Assembly: GCF_014836765.1 (NCBI RefSeq)
Contig: NZ_JACSQG010000002.1
Location: 62,001 to 126,000, forward strand
Direction: 5' to 3'
DNA: 64,000 nucleotides
From: Serpens gallinarum
GTDB taxonomy: Bacteria; Pseudomonadota; Gammaproteobacteria; Pseudomonadales; Pseudomonadaceae
The notes below the pieces were generated by a model. That model saw only the letters and a list, made by a program, of their open reading frames with translations, had not been told where the DNA came from and did no database searches. The position numbers and the translations under genes were made by a program. Positions 1 to 9,270 of this stretch are shown in pieces (position 1 is the first letter of the stretch; the number at the start of each line of letters is the position of its first letter).

Positions 1-1094
1 AGGCCATCCTGCCGCTCAAAGGCAAGATCCTCAACGTGGAAAAGGCGCGCTTCGACCGAATGATTTCATCCCAGGAAGTCGGCACGCTGATTACCGCTCT
101 GGGCTGCGGCATTGGTCGAGATGAGTACAACATCGACAAGCTGCGTTACCACAACATCATCATCATGACCGACGCGGACGTTGACGGCTCGCACATCCGT
201 ACCCTGCTGCTCACCTTCTTTTTCCGTCAGCTGCCTGAGTTAGTCGAGCGCGGCTACATCTATATTGCCCAACCGCCGCTGTACAAGGTGAAGAAGGGCA
301 AGCAGGAGCAGTACATCAAGGACGACGAGGCCATGGAGGAGTACATGACCCAGTCGGCCCTTGAAGACGCCAGCCTGCACGTCAATGACAATGCCCCAGG
401 ATTGTCCGGCGAAGCGCTGGAAAGCCTGGTACAGCAATACCGTGGGGTAATGAAAACTCTCGCTCGTTTGTCGCGCCTGTATCCTCAGGAGCTCACCGAG
501 CACTTCATTTACCTGCCCCGCGTAGGACTGGAGAAGTTCTCTAACCAGGCCGAAATGCAGGAATGGTTGGACGGTCTGCAAGCTCGTTTGGGCGCGGTGG
601 AAAAATCAGGCGAAACCTACAAGCTGCAGCTGCGTGAAGACCGCGAGCGAGGCTTCTGGCTACCCGAGATCGAAATCAAGGCCCACGGCCTGTCGAATTT
701 CATTACATTCAACCGGGACTTCTTTGCCAGCAACGACTACAAGTCCGTTACTGACCTGGGTGAAAAACTCAACAACCTGCTCGAAGACGGCTCCTACGTG
801 CAGCGCGGCGAGCGCAAGAAGGCCGTCAGCACCTTCAAGGAAGCATTGGCCTGGTTGATGACGGAAAGCACCAAGCGGCACAGCATCCAGCGCTACAAGG
901 GGCTGGGTGAAATGAACCCGGACCAACTCTGGGAAACCACCATGGACCCTAACGCCCGACGGATGCTGCAGGTGACTATCGAGGACGCCATTGCTGCCGA
1001 TCAGATTTTCAACACCCTGATGGGCGATGCCGTCGAACCGCGCCGTGAGTTCATCGAAACCAACGCCTTGGCGGTATCCAACTTGGACTTCTAA
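1..1094 (+). CDS. gyrB: DNA gyrase subunit B, 3' part (5' end outside window)
   Basis: This is the C-terminal part of GyrB, the ATPase/TOPRIM subunit of DNA gyrase that introduces negative supercoils with GyrA. The reading frame is open from base 3, so the gene starts upstream of the window. Visible hallmarks are [13 protein letters not shown] at the very start, the TOPRIM metal-binding motif [20 protein letters not shown] (about bases 168-227), and the conserved C-terminal [22 protein letters not shown]. About 360 of the usual roughly 805 residues are present. The stop TAA at 1092-1094 is followed at once by a strong intrinsic terminator. Identification is certain; only the missing 5' end is unknown. 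Confidence 0.98.
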   Translation, partial: AILPLKGKILNVEKARFDRMISSQEVGTLITALGCGIGRDEYNIDKLRYHNIIIMTDADVDGSHIRTLLLTFFFRQLPELVERGYIYIAQPPLYKVKKGKQEQYIKDDEAMEEYMTQSALEDASLHVNDNAPGLSGEALESLVQQYRGVMKTLARLSRLYPQELTEHFIYLPRVGLEKFSNQAEMQEWLDGLQARLGAVEKSGETYKLQLREDRERGFWLPEIEIKAHGLSNFITFNRDFFASNDYKSVTDLGEKLNNLLEDGSYVQRGERKKAVSTFKEALAWLMTESTKRHSIQRYKGLGEMNPDQLWETTMDPNARRMLQVTIEDAIAADQIFNTLMGDAVEPRREFIETNALAVSNLDF

Positions 1095-1119
1095 CGCTGT
1101 TTTCTTTGTTCTTGAAAAC

Positions 1120-1143
1120 CCCCGGCCTGGTGCCGGGGTTTTT
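1120..1143 (+). terminator. Rho-independent terminator of gyrB
   Basis: A 7-bp all-GC stem (1120-1126 with 1132-1138) with a 5-nt loop is followed directly by five T residues. It lies 25 bases after the gyrB stop codon. Confidence 0.9.
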
Positions 1144-1226
1144 CCGTTTTAGACCAGGCTGTTAGCTTGAAACGGGGTGGTGAATGGGCGCTCATGTATC
1201 GACGTCATGCAGGCTACCCCAGGACG

Positions 1227-1321
1227 TGTTACCTCAGGATCCCGGCAGAGCAAAAAGCGGGTGGGAAGGGAACACTCCTGGCATCGCGACTCCCCGCAAA
1301 AACAAGCCTATCTAGGTAACC
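1227..1321 (+). promoter_or_regulatory. Candidate upstream activator sites (GTTAC/GTAAC half-sites)
   Basis: TGTTACC at 1227-1233 and GGTAACC at 1315-1321 are complementary half-sites lying about 120 and 30 bases upstream of the sigma54 promoter of the downstream small RNA. CrcZ-family genes are activated by the enhancer-binding response regulator CbrB, and I recall GTTAC-type half-sites for it. Assignment to CbrB is inferred from the context, not shown by the sequence. The remaining bases between the gyrB terminator and the promoter hold nothing else I recognise. Confidence 0.4.
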
Positions 1322-1348
1322 AATTGATTTATAAGGGTATTTAGAGTT

Positions 1349-1363
1349 TGGCACAGGAAGTGC
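1349..1363 (+). promoter_or_regulatory. Sigma54 (-24/-12) promoter
   Basis: TGGCACAGGAAGTGC has GG at 1350-1351 and GC at 1362-1363 with exactly 10 bases between them, the fixed spacing of RpoN promoters, and the -24 element TGGCAC is perfect. It predicts a transcript start near 1374-1375, immediately before the first A-rich motif of the small RNA. Confidence 0.8.
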
Positions 1364-1373
1364 CTTATAAGTA

Positions 1374-1732
1374 TTACAACAACAATAAAAACGCAGAACC
1401 TCAATAACAACAAAACGTAGCGACTCTGATCAAATAACAACAAAACGGCAGAGGCGTAGCTAGCAGATTCTTTTGAAGTTGATGTACGGCGCAGGGCCAG
1501 TCCCGCAACCGGTTCGAACAATAAAACTGTCTACCAAGCAGACCTGTTCCGGTTGAATCACCTAGGTGATCGCAGCGACATCAGTGATCAAAACAATACG
1601 TTCGCTCTTGATTCCGGTTGGAATCGACATTTGGCAAGCAAATGCCCGGGGAACGATAAAAATAACAAGCGTTCATCGTGTAGAACAAAAATATGCAGCA
1701 CCGATAGGGGAGCCCAGAAGGCTCCCCTTTTT
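1374..1732 (+). ncRNA. Crc/Hfq-sequestering small RNA, CrcZ/CrcY/CrcX family
   Basis: This roughly 360-nt non-coding transcript runs from a sigma54 promoter to a strong terminator. It contains at least six A-rich motifs of the AANAANAA type recognised by Hfq with Crc: around 1376-1392, 1403-1416, 1433-1446, 1517-1527, 1656-1669 and 1684-1692, with a weaker one at 1590-1599. Motifs two and three are identical (AATAACAACAAAAC) and 30 bases apart. CrcZ-type RNAs titrate the Hfq/Crc repressor and so relieve carbon catabolite repression; they are transcribed by RpoN with CbrB. Promoter type, length, motif number and terminator all fit. Which paralogue this is cannot be told: the usual flanks of crcZ (cbrB, pcnB) are absent. 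No convincing protein is encoded; the short open frames lack ribosome-binding sites. Confidence 0.8.
1707..1732 (+). terminator. Rho-independent terminator of the small RNA
   Basis: An 8-bp stem GGGGAGCC/GGCTCCCC (1707-1714, 1720-1727) with a 5-nt loop is followed by TTTTT. It sets the 3' end of the CrcZ-like RNA. Confidence 0.88.
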
Positions 1733-1827
1733 ATTGCTGCAAAAATAGTGCTTCGCAAGCGACTATCCGCGGGCTGGATAGCGCCGTTCATGCGGGGCGG
1801 CAATCGGCTGGTAAAGCACTCATAAAA

Positions 1828-1858
1828 AAGCCCCGCTCGAAGCCTTCGAGCGGGGCTT
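1828..1858 (-). terminator. Bidirectional hairpin terminator downstream of gst
   Basis: A long GC-rich inverted repeat (AAGCCCCGCTCGAAG, 1828-1842, with its complement at 1844-1858) is followed on the minus strand by a T-run (plus-strand AAAAAA at 1823-1828). It lies 20 bases beyond the gst stop codon. Confidence 0.8.
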
Positions 1859-1878
1859 GTGCAGTTAGGTCACAAGCG

Positions 1879-2484
1879 TTACGCCAGGCCTTCTGCCTTC
1901 AAGGCTTGCTGCACAGCGGGGCGTACTGCGACGCGCTGCTGGAAGGCGACGACTGCCGGATAGGGCGCCAGATCGATTTGCATGTGCTGGCACCAGGCAA
2001 GGATTACGAACAAGTAGGCGTCGGCCACGCTGAACTGTTCGCCAGCAAGAAACGCTTGCCCAGACAGCGCTTGTTCAACGTAGCTCAAGCGCTTGGCAAT
2101 GCTGGCCCGTGCGGCGTTCTTGCTGTCATCGGACGTGGTGGGGTTAAACAGCGGAGAAAAGTTCTTGTGCAGTTCGGTGCCGATGAAGCCCAGCCATTCC
2201 TGCACGCGAGCGCGTTCCAGAGTACCGGCGGCGGGCAACAGACCAGCCTCGGGCTTGAGATCAGCCAGGTATTGGACGATGGCCGGACCTTCAGTGAGGA
2301 TCTGGCCATTTTCCAGTTGCAGCGCCGGCACGTAGCCCTTGGGGTTGATCGCGTAATAATCGGCCCCAGAGTCAGTGGTGTGGCTGCGCAGGTCGACCTT
2401 TTCCAATTCATGGGCCAGACCCAGTTCGCGCAGGACGATGTGCGGGGACAGGGAGCAGGCGCCAGGCGTGTAAAAAAGTTTCAT
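1879..2484 (-). CDS. gst: Glutathione S-transferase, beta class-like
   Basis: The 201-residue protein begins MKLFYTPGACSLSPHIVLRE, the thioredoxin-fold N-terminus of bacterial beta-class GSTs, with Cys10 at the mixed-disulfide/catalytic position. The GST C-terminal helical domain follows from about residue 85. It would conjugate glutathione to electrophiles in the cytoplasm. The start at 2484 was chosen over in-frame upstream starts because GGAG lies six bases before it and the length then matches the family. It stands alone, convergent with the upstream small RNA, and ends at a strong hairpin terminator. The exact substrate is not predictable. Confidence 0.9.
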   Translation of the reverse strand: MKLFYTPGACSLSPHIVLRELGLAHELEKVDLRSHTTDSGADYYAINPKGYVPALQLENGQILTEGPAIVQYLADLKPEAGLLPAAGTLERARVQEWLGFIGTELHKNFSPLFNPTTSDDSKNAARASIAKRLSYVEQALSGQAFLAGEQFSVADAYLFVILAWCQHMQIDLAPYPAVVAFQQRVAVRPAVQQALKAEGLA

Positions 2485-2671
2485 CGATAACTCCATGACA
2501 GTGATGGATGGGGACGACTCCGGGCAGCCCTGCTTGAGCATCTGCCCGAAATGAAAAGTCGCGTTGCTGGATTGTAGATCGCGCGAAGGCCAAGATTAAC
2601 AGGGCCGTTGGCCAACGCAGTATACCTTGCAGGGGGTTTGTCACCGGTCAGCTGGAGAAGGCGCCTTGCTC

Positions 2672-4042
2672 TCAGCTTTCCTTAAGCACACAGCGATTGC
2701 GACCCTGGCTCTTGGCCAGATACAGGGCTTCATCGGCGCGACGCAGCAGGCGTTGGTAATCGGGGTGCCCGTCATGCACCGCAACACCAATGCTCACCGT
2801 GACGTTGAGACTTTGCTGATTGGAAAGCTTGGCGGGTTCCGCAGCGATACGGTGACGCAGGTTTTCGGCAACCTGCATGGCTTTGGTGGGGTTGATATCC
2901 ACCAGCAACACCAGAAATTCCTCGCCACCGTGGCGGAAGGCATAGTCGCCGCCACGGGTATTGCTGGTCAGCAACCCGGCAAGGTGTTGCAGTACCTGGT
3001 CGCCCACATCGTGTCCGTGGTTGTCGTTGATCTGCTTGAAATAGTCGACATCCAGCAGCAGCACCGCAAAGGTATGACCTGACTGTCGGCTGTAAAGAAC
3101 TTCCTTGCTCATCACCACCGGCAAAAACTTGCGGTTGAGCAGCCGGGTCAGGGCATCGCGGCCCGCTTCCAGGTCGTTGGCCTGCTCGAAGAGACTGTCG
3201 AGCAGAAACTTGATGGACTTGGTTTGCTCGCGAACCTTGCGCAGCAGGCCCAGCGTGGTTGCTTGGTCGGCCAGATACGTCATGTCGCGCAGTTGAGCAT
3301 CGATCGCTTCGATATAACTCAGGATCGAGGTACTTTCCGGCGAACCCTGAAAGGCATGGGAAGCTTTGTGGCGAAACCACAGGCCGAACTCCGAGGTGGC
3401 TATTAAAGGCAGGGAGTCGTGGCCCTGGCCGGTAGCCAAGGCGAACATCAACTGGTTCTCCCAGTCCAGCAAGGCGCCACGCTGACGTTCCTTTTCGGCG
3501 CCCAGGTTATGGGAGACCGAAAACAGCCGGTACGCTTCTTCAGCCCGCGAATTGCGGTCATGGGATTGCGAATAAGCCAGGCTCATTAATTCCATGGCCA
3601 GGTCGATCAGCCGTGCGGATAGTCGGCTGCAGGCCAGGCTCTGCTCAGCAGAAAGAGAAGACTGCTCAATGAACAGCGCCAGGCTGACCTTCAACTGCCG
3701 CGCACCCCGCAACACCAGACTGACGGGAACCTCGATACGGGCGTGAATTTCTCCGACCTGTTTTTGCAGGTCGATGACGGCATCGATTTCCTCGGCCGAG
3801 CGGGCGGAAAACACGGTGAGGATCCAGCGCTCCATCGAAGCCGCAAGCCGGGTCTTGACCTGGTCATGGGTTAGAAAGGGCGATGAGGTCGGGTTGTCCA
3901 GCATATGCGCATAGAAAAACCGCGCCATTTCTGTACGGTGAGTTTCGGCAATCCGTTGCACGGTATCGAGTGTGTCGCTGGGAAACTCATCAAGCAGAGA
4001 TCGCCATTCAAGGGCGAACTGCTGACTGGCGTAGGTAGGCAT
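2672..4042 (-). CDS. Globin-coupled diguanylate cyclase (DosC-like)
   Basis: The 456-residue protein has an N-terminal globin-coupled sensor domain (about 1-150), a middle helical signalling segment (150-285) and a C-terminal GGDEF domain (about 290-456). The sensor shows a B10-type Tyr44 in RFFYAH and the proximal heme histidine His100 in VGEIHARI, as in E. coli DosC (YddV). The cyclase has the active-site motif GGEEF at 372-376 and an intact product-inhibition site RGGD at 363-366, the usual five residues before it. It should make cyclic-di-GMP from GTP in response to O2 or another heme ligand, with feedback inhibition. It is a single-gene unit between gst and the acyltransferase. Heme binding is inferred from these residues. 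Confidence 0.88.
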   Translation of the reverse strand: MPTYASQQFALEWRSLLDEFPSDTLDTVQRIAETHRTEMARFFYAHMLDNPTSSPFLTHDQVKTRLAASMERWILTVFSARSAEEIDAVIDLQKQVGEIHARIEVPVSLVLRGARQLKVSLALFIEQSSLSAEQSLACSRLSARLIDLAMELMSLAYSQSHDRNSRAEEAYRLFSVSHNLGAEKERQRGALLDWENQLMFALATGQGHDSLPLIATSEFGLWFRHKASHAFQGSPESTSILSYIEAIDAQLRDMTYLADQATTLGLLRKVREQTKSIKFLLDSLFEQANDLEAGRDALTRLLNRKFLPVVMSKEVLYSRQSGHTFAVLLLDVDYFKQINDNHGHDVGDQVLQHLAGLLTSNTRGGDYAFRHGGEEFLVLLVDINPTKAMQVAENLRHRIAAEPAKLSNQQSLNVTVSIGVAVHDGHPDYQRLLRRADEALYLAKSQGRNRCVLKES

Positions 4043-4091
4043 AAACGAAAATTCGAGTTAGCGCCGGACGCATCCGGCAAGGGGAATAAGA

Positions 4092-4841
4092 TCAGCCCGG
4101 GACCGCGGCGCGACCTTCCAATGCTTCCATGCGCTCGCTGATCCAGCGTTCGGCGCGTTGATTGAGTTCGGTAATGGCCCGCGGACCTTCGTCTTCAGCA
4201 TGCATCAAGGGACCAATTTCCACTCTGATGGTGCCCGGGTATTTTGCCCAACCCTCTTTGGGCCAGCAGTGTCCGGCGTTGTGGGCGATCGGCAGTACCG
4301 GCAGGTTCGAGTTGACGGCCAGCGCGGCGCCGCCTCGGGAAAACTTACCCATCTGGCCCACCGGCACACGGGTGCCCTCGGGGAAGATCAGCACCCAGGC
4401 GCCCTGCTCCAGGCGCTCTTTGCCCTGCTTGGCGATCTGCTTGAGGGCCACCTTGGGGTTTTCGCGATCAATGGCGATGGGACGCATCAACCACAGCGAC
4501 CAGCCAAAGAAGGGTACATACATCAGCTCGCGCTTGAGCACTTGGCTCAGGGGCGAGAAAAAGCCGGACAGGAAAAAGGTCTCCCAGGTGCTCTGGTGCT
4601 TGGCGAGAATTACGCAGGGGCGCTGGGGGATGTTTTCCAGACCGCTGACTTCGTAGCGCACACCCACCATGACCTTGGCCAGCCACACGGCGAAGCGGCA
4701 CCAGCGCTGCACGACGAAACGATAGCGGGCACTGAACGGCAAGAAAGGCGCCACCAGCAGGTTCAAGGTTCCCCAGAGAAAGGCACTGGCGGACAGCACC
4801 AGGTAGAACAGGACAGTCTTGAGGCGTTGCACAAGGGTCAT
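4092..4841 (-). CDS. 1-acyl-sn-glycerol-3-phosphate acyltransferase (PlsC family)
   Basis: The 249-residue membrane-associated acyltransferase has the catalytic HX4E variant of the HX4D motif at His82-Glu87 (KHQSTWETFF) and the FPEGTR substrate-binding motif near 154. An N-terminal hydrophobic helix spans about residues 10-33. PlsC-family enzymes acylate lysophosphatidic acid to phosphatidic acid at the inner membrane. It corresponds in position to P. aeruginosa PA0005. The ATG overlaps the gmhB stop (ATGA, 4838-4841), so it is translationally coupled as the second gene of a gmhB-acyltransferase pair. Glu instead of Asp in the motif is common in this branch. Confidence 0.92.
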   Translation of the reverse strand: MTLVQRLKTVLFYLVLSASAFLWGTLNLLVAPFLPFSARYRFVVQRWCRFAVWLAKVMVGVRYEVSGLENIPQRPCVILAKHQSTWETFFLSGFFSPLSQVLKRELMYVPFFGWSLWLMRPIAIDRENPKVALKQIAKQGKERLEQGAWVLIFPEGTRVPVGQMGKFSRGGAALAVNSNLPVLPIAHNAGHCWPKEGWAKYPGTIRVEIGPLMHAEDEGPRAITELNQRAERWISERMEALEGRAAVPG

Positions 4842-5380
4842 TGGCGAGCGTCCAGTAGATGATCGGCCACGGCGGCCAGATCAGTGAAAACCTGCGTGCC
4901 GGGCGGGAGGGGTTTTTCCAGGGTATGCAGCCCTTTTCCGGTTTTGACCAGGTAAGGTTCGGCGTTCAGGGTGAGTCCGGCTTGCAGGTCGCGCAGGCTG
5001 TCGCCGACCACCGGCACACCGGACAGGTCAGCAAGTTGATAATGGGCGGCGATGCGCCGGAACATGCCGGCAAGCGGTTTGCGGCAGTCGCAGGCGTCGT
5101 CTGGACCATGTGGGCAGTGCTCGATCAACTCGATGTGCCCGCCCTGCTCTGCAACCAGCCGCTGCAATTCGGCATGCATGGCCTCAAGGGTTGCTGGGCT
5201 GAAATACCCGCGTGCCAGCCCGGACTGGTTGGTGGCCACGGCCACACTCCAGCCGGCTCTGCACAAGCGAGCAATGGCCTTGATGGCGCCGGGAAGCGGA
5301 ATCCACTCGGCCACCGATTTGACGTACGCGTCGGAATCTTCGTTGATGACCCCGTCGCGGTCGAGAATGATCAGTTTCAT
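4838..5380 (-). CDS. gmhB: D-glycero-beta-D-manno-heptose-1,7-bisphosphate 7-phosphatase
   Basis: The 180-residue HAD-superfamily phosphatase of ADP-heptose synthesis removes the C7 phosphate to make the LPS inner-core heptose precursor. The catalytic DRDG motif is at residues 7-10, the second HAD motif is ATNQSG (49-54), and the zinc ligands are Cys89, His91, Cys97 and Cys99 in CPHGPDDACDC. The start at 5380 (MKLIILDRDGVIN) was preferred to an in-frame ATG five codons upstream because family members begin there. It overlaps the next gene by ATGA. A REP-like inverted repeat lies just upstream. Confidence 0.95.
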   Translation of the reverse strand: MKLIILDRDGVINEDSDAYVKSVAEWIPLPGAIKAIARLCRAGWSVAVATNQSGLARGYFSPATLEAMHAELQRLVAEQGGHIELIEHCPHGPDDACDCRKPLAGMFRRIAAHYQLADLSGVPVVGDSLRDLQAGLTLNAEPYLVKTGKGLHTLEKPLPPGTQVFTDLAAVADHLLDARQ

Positions 5381-5399
5381 AGCGGCAAGCCTCAAGTTT

Positions 5400-5448
5400 C
5401 AAGCTGCAAGCCACAGCCGCTCGCGTGCAGCTTGTGGCTTGCAGCTTG
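5400..5448. repeat. REP-like 16-bp inverted repeat between glyS and gmhB
   Basis: CAAGCTGCAAGCCACA (5400-5415) is perfectly complementary to 5433-5448, with a 17-nt loop. Related AAGCTGCAAG units also flank the left arm. It sits between the glyS stop and gmhB start, like the AAGCTGCAAG-type extragenic palindromes common in Pseudomonas. It could reduce read-through from glyQS into gmhB. Confidence 0.75.
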
Positions 5449-5456
5449 TCGCTGCT

Positions 5457-7508
5457 TTAACCCAGTAGGGAAATATCCGCCACGCCCAGGAACAGCCCGC
5501 GCAACTGGGCCAGCAAGGCGTAACGGTTGGCGCGCACGGACTCATCTTCGGCATTTACCAGCACCGCATCGAAGAACGCGTCCACCGGATCGCGCAGCGC
5601 GGCCAGACGCTCAAGCGCTTCGCGGTAGAAGCGCGCGGAGGCCAAGGGTTGTACGTCCTGCTGGGCGTGCTGGATGGCCGCGTTGAGCGAGAACTCGCTG
5701 GCATTGTCGAAGTAGCGGGCCTCGACACCTGCCGGCAGCTTGCCTTCCAGCTTGCCCAGCAAGTTGGAGACGCGCTTGTTGGCGGCAGCCAGCGCAGCGG
5801 CTTCGGGCAGTTGACGGAAGGCTTGCACGGCCTGCACGCGCTGGTCGAAGTCCAGCGCCGAGTGGGGATGTACGGCACGTACGGCGAGGTACGTGGACAC
5901 CTCCACGCCTTCGTCTTCATAACGCGCACGCAGGCGGTCGAAGATGAAGTCCAGCACCTGGTTGGCCAGGCCGTCCGCCTTGACCTTGGCGCCGTATTGG
6001 CTGACGGCGAACTCGACCGCTTCCACCAGGTTCAGGTCCAGCTGCTTCTCGATCAGGATGCGCAGCACGCCGAGGGCCGCGCGACGCAAGGCGTAGGGGT
6101 CCTTGGAGCCGGTGGGCAGCATGCCAATGCCGAAGATGCCGACCAGGGTGTCCAGCTTGTCCGCCACCGCCACCGCGGCGCCGGTCAGGGTGCTGGGCAA
6201 TTCACCGCCTGCGCCGCGGGGCATGTATTGCTCGTTCAGCGCCAGGGCCACGTCCTGCGGCTCGCCATCGTTGCGGGCGTAGTAATAACCGGCGATGCCC
6301 TGCATTTCCGGGAACTCACCGACCATCTCGGTGGCCAGGTCGCATTTGCTCAACAGGCCGGCGCGGGCCGCCAGCGTGGTATCGCCGCCAATGCGATCGG
6401 CGATGAACGCCGCCAGGTGTGATACGCGCTGGGCTTTCTCCAGCACGGTGCCCAGCTGGGCCTGGAACACGACGTTGGCCAGGCGCTGGTTGAAATGCTC
6501 CAGCGGCTGCCTCTGGTCCTGCTTGAAGAAGAACTCGGCGTCGGTCAGGCGTGGACGCACGACCTTCTCGTTGCCGGAAACGATCTGTGCCGGGTCCTTG
6601 CTCTCGACGTTGGCCACGGTGATGAAGCGCGGCAGCAATTTGCCGTTGGCATCCAGCAGGCAGAAGTACTTCTGGTTGTCCTGCATGGTGGTGATCAGCG
6701 CTTCCTGTGGCACGGCCAGGAAGCGTTCTTCGAACGAGCACACCAGCGGCACCGGCCACTCGACCAGCGCGGTGACTTCGTCGAGCAGCGCCGGCGGCAC
6801 GATGGCGCGGCCGTTCTGTTCGGCGGCCAGCTCGGCCACACGGCGATCAACCAACTCGCGGCGTTCGGCAAAGTCGGCCAGCACATAGGCGCTGCGCAGG
6901 TCTTCGGCGTAGGTGGACGGTGAGGAAATCCGCACGGCTTCAGGGCTGTGGAAACGGTGGCCGCGCGAAGTACGGCCAGCTTTCTGAGCCAGGATTTCAC
7001 AATCGACCACGGCATCGCCGTACAGCATGACCAGCCACTGGGTCGGGCGGACAAACTCAACGCGGCGCGCCGCCCAGCGCATGCGCTTGGGAATCGGCAG
7101 GGCGTTGAGCGAGGATTCGACGATGCCCGGCAGCAGGCTCACTGCCGGCTGGCCGGCAATGGTCTGCGAGAAGCGCAGCTTGGCGCCGCTGCAATCGATG
7201 TCAGCGATGTCCACGCCGCACTTGCGAGCGAAGCCCAGCGCAGCCTGGGTCGGCTGACCATCCTTGAACGCGGCCTGCAGCGGCGGGCCGTCAAGGTTAA
7301 CGCTGCGATCCGGCTGCTGAATGGCGAGTTGTTCGACCAGCACCGCCAGGCGACGTGGCGCGGCGTAATAGCGGGCATTGGTGTAGTCCAGGCCGGCGGC
7401 CTGCAGGCCTTTTTCGATGCCGCTGAGGAAGGCTTCGGCAAGGCTTTTCAGCGCCTTGGGAGGCAGCTCTTCGGTGCCCAGTTCAACCAGAAAGTCTTGT
7501 GCACTCAT
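5457..7508 (-). CDS. glyS: Glycyl-tRNA synthetase beta subunit
   Basis: The 683-residue beta subunit of the tetrameric alpha2beta2 glycyl-tRNA synthetase begins [15 protein letters not shown], the family N-terminal signature, and has the usual length (about 684). The beta subunit carries the HD domain and the C-terminal tRNA-binding DALR-type region. Its ATG overlaps the glyQ stop by four bases, so the two subunits are co-translated in stoichiometric amounts. The gene order and orientation match PA0008 in P. aeruginosa. Confidence 0.97.
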   Translation of the reverse strand: MSAQDFLVELGTEELPPKALKSLAEAFLSGIEKGLQAAGLDYTNARYYAAPRRLAVLVEQLAIQQPDRSVNLDGPPLQAAFKDGQPTQAALGFARKCGVDIADIDCSGAKLRFSQTIAGQPAVSLLPGIVESSLNALPIPKRMRWAARRVEFVRPTQWLVMLYGDAVVDCEILAQKAGRTSRGHRFHSPEAVRISSPSTYAEDLRSAYVLADFAERRELVDRRVAELAAEQNGRAIVPPALLDEVTALVEWPVPLVCSFEERFLAVPQEALITTMQDNQKYFCLLDANGKLLPRFITVANVESKDPAQIVSGNEKVVRPRLTDAEFFFKQDQRQPLEHFNQRLANVVFQAQLGTVLEKAQRVSHLAAFIADRIGGDTTLAARAGLLSKCDLATEMVGEFPEMQGIAGYYYARNDGEPQDVALALNEQYMPRGAGGELPSTLTGAAVAVADKLDTLVGIFGIGMLPTGSKDPYALRRAALGVLRILIEKQLDLNLVEAVEFAVSQYGAKVKADGLANQVLDFIFDRLRARYEDEGVEVSTYLAVRAVHPHSALDFDQRVQAVQAFRQLPEAAALAAANKRVSNLLGKLEGKLPAGVEARYFDNASEFSLNAAIQHAQQDVQPLASARFYREALERLAALRDPVDAFFDAVLVNAEDESVRANRYALLAQLRGLFLGVADISLLG

Positions 7509-8452
7509 TCCGCAGCCTCCAGCTTGGCTAGCACTTCATCACGCAGTTCGGGGGTGGCCATGGGGAAGCCGAGGCGCGCACGGGCCTGCAGGTAGCTTTG
7601 CGCCACCTCGCGGGCCAGAGCACGCACCCGCAGGATGTAGCGCTGGCGCTCGGTAACCGAGATAGCACGGCGCGCATCTAGCAGGTTGAAGGTGTGCGAG
7701 GCCTTGAGGACCATTTCGTAGGTCGGCAACGGCAGTTGTACGGCGAGCAGGCGCTGGGCTTCGGATTCGTAGAAATCGAACAGCTCGAAGAGCTTTTCGA
7801 CGTTGGCGTGCTCGAAGTTGTAGGTGGATTGCTCCACTTCGTTCTGGTGGAACACATCGCCGTAGGTCACGGTGCCGAACGGGCCGTCGGTCCAGACCAG
7901 GTCGTACACCGAGTCGACGCCCTGCAGGTACATGGCCAGACGTTCCAGGCCGTAGGTGATCTCGCCGGTCACGGGGTAGCACTCGATCCCACCCACTTGC
8001 TGGAAATAGGTGAACTGGGTGACTTCCATGCCGTTCAGCCAGATTTCCCAACCCAGGCCCCAGGCGCCCAGGGTCGGCGATTCCCAGTTGTCCTCGACGA
8101 AGCGGATATCATGCACCAGCGGGTCGATGCCGATGGCCTTCAGCGAACCCAGGTACAACTCCTGGAAATTCTCCGGGTTGGGCTTCAAGACCACCTGGAA
8201 CTGGTAGTAGTGCTGCAGGCGGTTGGGGTTCTCGCCATAACGGCCGTCGGTGGGGCGTCGGGACGGTTGCACGTAGGCAGCGTTCCAGGTTTCCGGGCCG
8301 ATGGCGCGCAGGAAGGTTGCTGTGTGGAAGGTACCGGCACCCACTTCCATGTCGTAGGGCTGCAACACCACGCAACCCTGCTCGGCCCAGTACTGCTGCA
8401 GGGCCAGGATCAGGTCTTGGAAGGTGCGCACGGCGGGCGTAGTCTGGCTCAC
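7505..8452 (-). CDS. glyQ: Glycyl-tRNA synthetase alpha subunit
   Basis: The 315-residue catalytic class II alpha subunit of glycyl-tRNA synthetase binds glycine and ATP and forms glycyl-adenylate. Family motifs visible include [36 protein letters not shown] (motif 2 region) and the [19 protein letters not shown] segment. It heads the glyQS operon, reads away from tag, and shares a 135-base divergent promoter region with it. The length and start ([15 protein letters not shown]) match the family. Confidence 0.97.
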   Translation of the reverse strand: MSQTTPAVRTFQDLILALQQYWAEQGCVVLQPYDMEVGAGTFHTATFLRAIGPETWNAAYVQPSRRPTDGRYGENPNRLQHYYQFQVVLKPNPENFQELYLGSLKAIGIDPLVHDIRFVEDNWESPTLGAWGLGWEIWLNGMEVTQFTYFQQVGGIECYPVTGEITYGLERLAMYLQGVDSVYDLVWTDGPFGTVTYGDVFHQNEVEQSTYNFEHANVEKLFELFDFYESEAQRLLAVQLPLPTYEMVLKASHTFNLLDARRAISVTERQRYILRVRALAREVAQSYLQARARLGFPMATPELRDEVLAKLEAAE

Positions 8453-8587
8453 GAATTTTCACCTGTGCTGATGCGTGGAAAGCGCGCGGTAACCGAGCAA
8501 ACCAAGCCGGCTCGACAGCGCTTCGTCGACGTGTAAAACGCGGGAGTATACCCCAATCATGGATGCTTAGAATCGAGGGAAAGCCTT

Positions 8588-9172
8588 ATGCCACGCTGCT
8601 TTTGGTGCACGGACGATCCGCTGTATATCCGTTATCACGATGAAGAATGGGGCGTGCCGGTATACGACGCGGGTGTGCTGTTCGAAATGCTGGTGCTCGA
8701 TGGCTTTCAGGCCGGCTTGTCGTGGCTCACCGTGTTGAGAAAGCGCGCCCACTACCGGCGTGTCCTGCACGGTTTCGATCCGGCCAGGCTGGCGCAGCTG
8801 AGTGATGAGGAGATCGAACAGCTGATGCAGGATCCGGGCATCATCCGCAACCGCGCCAAGCTGCGTGCCGCGCGGCAGAATGCCCAGGCCTGGCTGCGCC
8901 TGGAGGACCCGGTGGGCTTTCTCTGGTCGTTTGTCGGCGGGAGCCCAAAAATCAATCAGTTCACGGCACGCGAAGACGTTCCGGCGATTACCTCCGAGGC
9001 CGAGGCGATGAGTCGCGCGCTGAAAAAGGCCGGTTTCAGCTTTGTCGGCCCCACCATCTGTTACGCCTTCATGCAGGCGGCGGGCATGGTCATGGACCAC
9101 ACCCGCGACTGCGATCGTTTCGCCGTGCTAAGCGTTCCCCGCGACCGGTCACCCACCAGTCGCCCGGCCTGA
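8588..9172 (+). CDS. tag: DNA-3-methyladenine glycosylase I
   Basis: This 194-residue constitutive alkylation-repair glycosylase excises 3-methyladenine from DNA. The structural zinc ligands are in place: Cys4 and His17 at the N-terminus (MPRCFWC...RYHDEEWG) and His171/Cys175 in DHTRDC. The helix-hairpin-helix fold signature GFQAGLSWLTVLRKR is also present. It begins a plus-strand run with the LpxL-like acyltransferase and the PilZ gene. Confidence 0.96.
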   Translation: MPRCFWCTDDPLYIRYHDEEWGVPVYDAGVLFEMLVLDGFQAGLSWLTVLRKRAHYRRVLHGFDPARLAQLSDEEIEQLMQDPGIIRNRAKLRAARQNAQAWLRLEDPVGFLWSFVGGSPKINQFTAREDVPAITSEAEAMSRALKKAGFSFVGPTICYAFMQAAGMVMDHTRDCDRFAVLSVPRDRSPTSRPA

Positions 9173-9270
9173 GAAAGGGAAGCCTGCAGAGCAGATTTGC
9201 GTACGCTGGCTACATGAAACGGCGTTGCGCTGGTTACAATGCCGCCCTTGTGAATATCGGGAGTAGCGAG

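Noticed and set aside
1553-1825. Short open frames of 60-90 codons downstream of gyrB on both strands
   Set aside because: They overlap the sRNA and its terminator, lack ribosome-binding sites and have no coding character; they are better explained by the non-coding RNA.
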